Source of the DNA: an uncultured Bacteroidales bacterium
GTDB lineage: Bacteria; Bacteroidota; Bacteroidia; Bacteroidales; FEN-979
Assembly (NCBI GenBank): GCA_903903985.1
Contig: CAIVAT010000097.1
Location: 1-34,766 of the forward strand
DNA: 34,766 nucleotides
Reading direction: 5' to 3'
Position numbers and translations under genes: made by a program. Of the stretch, positions 30,072 to 34,766 are shown one piece after another; the first letter of the stretch is position 1, and each line of letters opens with the position of its first letter. The notes under the pieces were generated by a model that was not told where the DNA came from, did no database searches, and was given only the letters and a program-made list of their open reading frames with translations.

Positions 30072-31224
30072 TAAAATCCGACAGGTCGGAATACAATATC
30101 TCCTCAAATTCCGAAAACCGGTTTTTTGCCACCTCCGCAAACAGATAGATCGCCATTGGTAATTTTTTATAATCCAGCTTAATATAAAACAATGGTTTAG
30201 AGAAGTGTGCGATGAATTTCTCATAATCGAACCTTATCCGGTTTTTATCCAGATGTTTTGGAATATCAATCCCAAACATTCCATAAAGCTTGTCGGAACG
30301 CGATTCGAGAATTTTATCCCAGTCCGGTTTTTTCTGTTGAAAATAATATTCATACGGATTGATGCCATAAAAATAATATTCCACATCGGCTACACAGAAA
30401 CCCATGAATCTCATCGGGTTTATTTCAATCGGAACAAAGCTGCCGTTCGATGCCTGGCGCATTTCAAGATGAAAAGGGAAGTTCCGCAGGTTTCTCAACC
30501 GGGCAATTTCCTCAAGGTATTGAACGATCGGATCATGATACTTTCTTACAATCTCATCAGAAGTCATGTACAAGCGGTCACTCATGTCTGATTTTGACCC
30601 GAACAAATGGGTAAGGATATTGAGAATAACGGGTTCGCCTGAATCGCTGAAATATGCATCAATGGCTATTTCCGTGCCTTCGATATACTTTTCAATGATG
30701 AACTCGTTCAGGCTGACCACTTCATCCGGAAAAACATCCTTCATCAGTTTTACCTCGTTTTTGATCCCGGAAAGAGCGGCCTTCCATTCTGTTTCGGAAT
30801 AAACTGAATGAATCCCTATGCTCGCAAACCCCCTGACCGGTTTAATTACAAACGGCAATGTGAAGGATGAAATATCAACATCGTCCAGTTCTTTCAATGC
30901 AAACCTGTGATACCATATATCTGGGTTGGCTTTTGAAAAGATTTCGCGAAGCTTCGATTTGTCCTTGAAGTAATTCACATTTTTTGTAACCGGATGATCC
31001 GGGCAGTAACGGTTCAACAATTCGACCGAGTTTTCTGAATTACTGTATAACAGCGGACTTTCGATGGTTTCAAGCGCAGCAAAAAAAACACTGCTTTCAA
31101 CCATATTCATATCACTGGCAAGCCTCAGGCTTTTTGAAAACCCGGTTGCAAGCACTGGAATCTGCAAATGCACAATTGTTTCCTGGAGAAAATCGGAAAC
31201 ATACGGTTTTTCAAGAAGGATCAT
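30046..31224 (-). CDS. ATP-grasp family ligase-like enzyme
   Basis: The 392-residue protein has a three-part ATP-grasp layout. The N-terminal part (about 1-125) is a Rossmann-like domain. The ATP-binding part contains PFVIKPVRGFASIGIHSVYS, whose Lys and Gly-rich loop bind ATP, and the strand EFIIEKYIEGTEIAIDAYFS. The Mg-binding region contains FHLEMRQASNGSFVPIEINP, with the paired Glu and Asn. The sequence is like D-Ala-D-Ala-ligase or carnosine-synthase relatives, but no substrate can be named. The C-terminus is a separate region of about 90 residues. The start is 25 bp after the pullulanase stop on the same strand, so both genes are probably in one transcript. Confidence 0.75.
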   Translation of the reverse strand: MILLEKPYVSDFLQETIVHLQIPVLATGFSKSLRLASDMNMVESSVFFAALETIESPLLYSNSENSVELLNRYCPDHPVTKNVNYFKDKSKLREIFSKANPDIWYHRFALKELDDVDISSFTLPFVIKPVRGFASIGIHSVYSETEWKAALSGIKNEVKLMKDVFPDEVVSLNEFIIEKYIEGTEIAIDAYFSDSGEPVILNILTHLFGSKSDMSDRLYMTSDEIVRKYHDPIVQYLEEIARLRNLRNFPFHLEMRQASNGSFVPIEINPMRFMGFCVADVEYYFYGINPYEYYFQQKKPDWDKILESRSDKLYGMFGIDIPKHLDKNRIRFDYEKFIAHFSKPLFYIKLDYKKLPMAIYLFAEVAKNRFSEFEEILYSDLSDFISSAGPNG

Positions 31225-31249
31225 GGGAGTAAAGAGATGTACTTAATCA

Positions 31250-33289
31250 TTACTCCTGGTATAAAATCATGGCTGAATAGGGGGCAATGTTCGCCGTGCG
31301 TGAATAGCTGTTCCCGTCATTTTTAAACTGATAGTGCTGAAGTGCCGCTTTCCAAATTCCCTGGGGCAACACGATATTTTTTGTGGTTTCAGCCCCGTTA
31401 AAAACAACGATGATTTGTTGCCATGGATCATCATTGGCATGATTTTTCAGCTGGTATGCAATGAGTTGCGGGTCATTCACCGGCAAAAAGACCAGGTGCT
31501 CCTGAACCATTTCATTGGTTTGCATTCTGAAAGCGGGATGTGCCTTACGCAGGGCGATCAGGTCTTTATAATAACCCACCAACTCCCTGTTCTCGTATTT
31601 CCAGTCCCAGTCGATCCGGTTTATCGAATCGGGTTTGTTATACGAATTTTCAACGCCCCGTTTGGTTCTTTTCATTTCAACACCGGCGTGCAAAAAAGGA
31701 ATTCCCTGAGAGGTGAGCACAATGGTGTTGGCCAGTTTATCCATCCTGAGAAGGTCCTCTTCCGAAGCGTCCGGGCGTGAGATCTTTAATTTGTCATATA
31801 ACGTATGATTGTCGTGGCACGAGACATAATTGATGACCTCATCGGGATTTTTCGTATAGGGTTCTTTGGAATAATTCACCTTGGAATAATCGATTTGCGG
31901 GTGCACTCCCGATGCGACAATGCCAAATTTAACCGACTCTGCCATGTCTTTGGCCCCGCTTGCAAACCCTGTGCTCTTTTCGTCAAAAACACTGCCTTTG
32001 ATGGCATCCCGGATGTCATCACTGAAAACCGCCACGCCGTTCATTTTTTTCGCATTCATTTTCAGCGCGCGGTAGGCTGAAGGCAGCGGTGAATCTCCGG
32101 CTGTCCATCCTTCCCCGTAAACGATGATGGAAGGATCAATTGCACGAAGCGCTGCGGCCACCTCGTTCATGGTTTCCATATCGTGAATGGCCATCAGGTC
32201 AAAGCGAAAGCCATCCACATGGTATTCCCTCACCCAGTACGTTACCGACTCGATGATGAATTTCCGGAACATGGCGCGATCGGAGGCAGTTTCGTTGCTA
32301 CAGGCGGAAGCATTGCTGTATTTCCCGTCCTTTTCCCACTGGCGGTAATAGTAACCGGGAACCAGTTGGTCCAGGTTGGAATTGTGTGTCAGGCCGGTAT
32401 GGTTGTAAACCACATCCATTACCACCCGGAGCCCCTTCTGATGCAGGGACTGAACCATTTTTTTGTATTCCCCGATCCTGACCTTGCCATCCTCCGGATC
32501 GGAGGAATAAGATCCATCCGGTACGTTGAAGTTTTGGGGATCATACCCCCAGTTGAATTGAGGAACATCCGGCTTTGATTCATCCACGCTGCAAAAATCG
32601 AACGATGGCAGTAGGTGTACATGCGTCACGCCCAGCTCGGCGATGTGATCGGCTCCCGTGCTTTGCCCATGGCTGTTTTTGGTTCCCGATTCGGTAAGGC
32701 CCAGGAATTTGCCTTTATTTTTTATGCCGGAATTTGCCGCAATGGACAGATCGCGGATATGAAGTTCATACAGGATCACATCGGTATGATATTTCAGTGG
32801 CGGCGACACATCCTTTTCCCAACCCGAGGGATTTGTCTCGCTCAGATCAATGATCTGCCCCCGTTTCCCATTTACACCCACAGCTTTGGCATAGGGGTCG
32901 GGGTTCTCGTCATTCCATTTTCCATTGATCTTTGCCTGGAAAGTGTAATAGATGTTTTTCCTGTCGCCCTTTAATTCCGCTTTCCACACGCCATCTGCGT
33001 CCTTCCGGCAACTGATCTCCTCCTGAAGGTCATTCCCCGTTGAAGTTTTATATAGTTTCAGCTTCATTTCCTGGGCCGGAGGAGACCATATTTTCAGGAT
33101 GGTTTCTGATCTGTGATAATTTACGCCTAAATCGGTTCCTTTGTACAAAGGATAATTTTCATACGGATTATACGCCAGGGATGCCGGGTTCCCCGCTCCT
33201 GCCGGCTTTATACCCTGCGCAAACAGGCTTGATTCAAAACAATTAAGCGTTCCGGAAAGGAGAATTACCGAGATGATGAGGGTTTTCAT
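31250..33289 (-). CDS. pulA: Secreted type I pullulanase (GH13)
   Basis: The start at 33289 (MKTLIISVILLSGTLNCFES) gives 679 residues and a signal peptide ending SLFAQ; an in-frame ATG at 33319 adds a hydrophilic leader. An N-terminal CBM48-like domain (GVNYHRSETILKIWSPPAQE) precedes the GH13 barrel. The family's region QFNWGYDPQNFNVPDGSYSS is the well-known type I pullulanase mark. Catalytic motifs are DVVYNHTG, GFRFDLM (nucleophile Asp), VYGEGW (acid Glu) and SCHDNHTLYD. It cleaves alpha-1,6 bonds of pullulan, glycogen or amylopectin. Export to the periplasm or surface is suggested. The promoter at 33317-33347 makes it separately regulated from the LytTR genes upstream. Confidence 0.92.
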   Translation of the reverse strand: MKTLIISVILLSGTLNCFESSLFAQGIKPAGAGNPASLAYNPYENYPLYKGTDLGVNYHRSETILKIWSPPAQEMKLKLYKTSTGNDLQEEISCRKDADGVWKAELKGDRKNIYYTFQAKINGKWNDENPDPYAKAVGVNGKRGQIIDLSETNPSGWEKDVSPPLKYHTDVILYELHIRDLSIAANSGIKNKGKFLGLTESGTKNSHGQSTGADHIAELGVTHVHLLPSFDFCSVDESKPDVPQFNWGYDPQNFNVPDGSYSSDPEDGKVRIGEYKKMVQSLHQKGLRVVMDVVYNHTGLTHNSNLDQLVPGYYYRQWEKDGKYSNASACSNETASDRAMFRKFIIESVTYWVREYHVDGFRFDLMAIHDMETMNEVAAALRAIDPSIIVYGEGWTAGDSPLPSAYRALKMNAKKMNGVAVFSDDIRDAIKGSVFDEKSTGFASGAKDMAESVKFGIVASGVHPQIDYSKVNYSKEPYTKNPDEVINYVSCHDNHTLYDKLKISRPDASEEDLLRMDKLANTIVLTSQGIPFLHAGVEMKRTKRGVENSYNKPDSINRIDWDWKYENRELVGYYKDLIALRKAHPAFRMQTNEMVQEHLVFLPVNDPQLIAYQLKNHANDDPWQQIIVVFNGAETTKNIVLPQGIWKAALQHYQFKNDGNSYSRTANIAPYSAMILYQE

Positions 33290-33316
33290 GCCAGGTTGTT
33301 TTAATTCATTTCGGAA

Positions 33317-33347
33317 CAAAGTTATGATAAACCCTGAACCTGGTCAA
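33317..33347 (-). promoter_or_regulatory. Promoter of the pullulanase gene
   Basis: On the minus strand TTG at 33345-33347 is followed after 20 bp by TAACTTTG at 33317-33324, a perfect TAnnTTTG box, 27 bp before the ATG at 33289. It lies in the 73-bp gap after the LytTR gene. Confidence 0.65.
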
Positions 33348-33362
33348 CAGCGATTGAAGTCA

Positions 33363-34082
33363 TCAGCCAAAATTCCCGTCAATATAGGCCTGGAATTTTT
33401 CTTTGTACTGATCGCTGACCGGGATATAAATTTTTCCATCGAAAACGATCCTGTTTCTCTCGATCACTGAAATCCTGGTCAGATTAACGATATAGGAACG
33501 GTGAACCCTCATAAACCGGGCGCATGGAAGCTGCTCTTCGATGGTCTTCAAACTCAGTTGCGTCATTACGGGGGCACTGTTGATCAAATGAATCTTGATA
33601 TATTCATGCTGACTTTCAATATATTGAATTTCATCCAACCCGATGCGGATGAGTTTGTAATCTGATTTTACAAACAAATGACTGGCGGTCGCCCTGATGC
33701 TTTCCTTTTGGCTGTTCGCGTTTAAATCAATGAGATTTTTCACTTTGTTGGCTGCTTTCAGGAAATTGCCGTAGGTGACGGGTTTTAATAAATAATCTGC
33801 CGCATCTACCTGGAAACCTTCCACAGCATATTCACTGTATGCGGTAGTAAACACGATATAGGGTTTGTCAGCCAGTGATTTTACGAACTCCAGTCCGTTC
33901 AGGTCGGGCATGTTGATATCGACAAACAGGAGGTCAATCTTATACTTTCCGAGGATATCTATCGCCTCGAATCCACCGCGGCATTCAGCCACCAGTTCCA
34001 GAAAGGGTGTTTTTTGAATATATGCTGATATCTTTTTTACAGCCAGCGGTTCATCATCAATGGCAACGCATTTAATCTTCAT
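33363..34082 (-). CDS. LytTR-type response regulator
   Basis: The 239-residue regulator has a receiver domain with DDE near residues 9-11, phosphoacceptor Asp at 55 (LLFVDINMPDLNG) and the Lys motif YLLKPVTYG. The LytTR domain starts at about 135: HLFVKSDYKLIRIGLDEIQY, then IESQHEYIKIHL and ARFMRVHRSYIVNLTRISVI. The start overlaps the kinase stop by 4 nt (ATGA). The pullulanase gene follows on the same strand but has its own promoter, so this system may or may not control it. Confidence 0.92.
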   Translation of the reverse strand: MKIKCVAIDDEPLAVKKISAYIQKTPFLELVAECRGGFEAIDILGKYKIDLLFVDINMPDLNGLEFVKSLADKPYIVFTTAYSEYAVEGFQVDAADYLLKPVTYGNFLKAANKVKNLIDLNANSQKESIRATASHLFVKSDYKLIRIGLDEIQYIESQHEYIKIHLINSAPVMTQLSLKTIEEQLPCARFMRVHRSYIVNLTRISVIERNRIVFDGKIYIPVSDQYKEKFQAYIDGNFG

Positions 34083-34766
34083 AGTGGAATTTTAAGGTCA
34101 ACTTCAAATTCACTTTCTTTATTAAGGATGCTCAACTGGAAATTATCCTCGTATAATAACTTTAAACTGTCTTTAATGTTATCGAGACCGATTCCCGAAA
34201 ATTCGCCCTTGGAATCTGCTGCAGTCTTATGTTTGCTGTTTTTAATGATACAGGTCAGGTAAGTGTTGCTCATCTGGAGTTCAAAATAAATATACGACTT
34301 CTGCGGGTATCTGACCCCATGTTTAAAGGCATTTTCAAGCAATGAAATAAAAAGCATCGGGGGGATTTTAACATCCGGCATTTGCTCAGGGATCACAATG
34401 GTAACTTCCACCTCATCCGAATGCCTGAGCAGCATCAGCGAAATAAAGCTGTTGATGAATTCGATCTCTTTTTTCAGTTCGATCGTATTCTGCGCCGAAT
34501 CATAAAGAAGGTACCGCATGAGGGTGGAAAGGCGTACGACCGCATCCTGGGCCTTTTCTGTATCCATTTCAATCAGCGAATGTATGTTATTCAGGGTATT
34601 CATGAAAAAATGGGGGCTTACCTGGTGCCTTAATAAGGCAAGATTGGTTTTAAGTTGTTCTTTCTCGACATCCTTCCTCAGTTTCTCCTCGCTTAGCCAT
34701 TTTGACATCAGTTTGATCGTTGTACCGGCTCCCACGGTTAGAATACAAATGATAAGCGTATCAAAA
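34079..34766 (-). CDS. LytS-type sensor histidine kinase, 5' end outside the window
   Basis: The reading stays open to the right edge; a GTG at 34735 is not a true start, because the codons before it continue a membrane segment (FDTLIICILTVGAG). Visible are one membrane segment, the His_kinase region LRHQVSPHFFMNTLNNIHSL with the phosphoacceptor His, PPMLFISLLENAFKHG as N box and GIGLDNIKDSLKLLY as the GLxNxxxR-like motif. It forms a coupled pair with the LytTR gene. The remaining membrane part should lie beyond 34766. Confidence 0.88.
   Translation of the reverse strand, partial: FDTLIICILTVGAGTTIKLMSKWLSEEKLRKDVEKEQLKTNLALLRHQVSPHFFMNTLNNIHSLIEMDTEKAQDAVVRLSTLMRYLLYDSAQNTIELKKEIEFINSFISLMLLRHSDEVEVTIVIPEQMPDVKIPPMLFISLLENAFKHGVRYPQKSYIYFELQMSNTYLTCIIKNSKHKTAADSKGEFSGIGLDNIKDSLKLLYEDNFQLSILNKESEFEVDLKIPL

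Overview
The window reads as the chromosome of a Bacteroidota bacterium, probably an environmental Bacteroidales or Flavobacteriales relative. Four things support this: a GldA/GldF/GldG-type ABC transporter set, a carboxypeptidase-regulatory-domain TonB-dependent receptor ending in an aromatic residue, two LytS/LytTR two-component pairs, and several upstream regions carrying the Bacteroidota -7 box TAnnTTTG, four of them (and a fifth with a near-match -7 box) with a TTG at 20-21 bp. No tRNA, rRNA, CRISPR array or intact insertion sequence was seen. No species assignment is possible from the sequence alone.

Positions 1-13050 are an accessory-looking half made of short genes, hypothetical proteins and gene remnants. 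It opens with a five-unit 23-bp tandem repeat fused to the C-terminal part of an alpha/beta hydrolase. A DHCW-motif cupin and a nested-hairpin intergenic element follow. A minus-strand run (3928 down to 1105) carries a DUF4236 membrane protein, a short Fe-S protein of the QueG type, a small lipoprotein, a truncated GNAT acetyltransferase and a Cys-rich DUF3795 protein. Two tandem DUF1566-type secreted proteins come next, one without its N-terminus. Then come a secreted protein built from a repeated Pro/acidic motif, a TPR protein, an iron-sulfur-flavoprotein-like reductase, a His/Pro-rich secreted protein, a Lys/Ala/Pro-rich histone-H1-like protein, a pentapeptide-repeat protein, a tubby/LURP-like protein, an SGNH hydrolase, and an XRE regulator paired with a membrane protein behind a candidate autoregulatory promoter.

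Positions 13100-28000 hold longer, conventional genes, mostly on the plus strand. These are gldA-gldF-gldG plus a DUF4340 gene (ABC exporter with extracytoplasmic auxiliary proteins), a YcbB/LdtD-like L,D-transpeptidase lipoprotein, a TonB-dependent receptor, a quinone-reductase remnant with a large internal deletion, a polytopic membrane protein with a LytS/LytTR pair, a GT22-like (Alg9/PIG-B type) mannosyltransferase homologue and a uracil permease.

Positions 28000-34766 hold a lipoprotein with three PepSY-like repeats and a His/Gly linker, a YkuD_2 L,D-transpeptidase, and on the minus strand a second LytS/LytTR pair followed by a secreted type I pullulanase and an ATP-grasp enzyme. The LytS gene runs off the right edge. 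The gene pairs most worth follow-up are pullulanase/ATP-grasp next to a LytTR system, the XRE/membrane pair, and the repeat-motif secreted protein.
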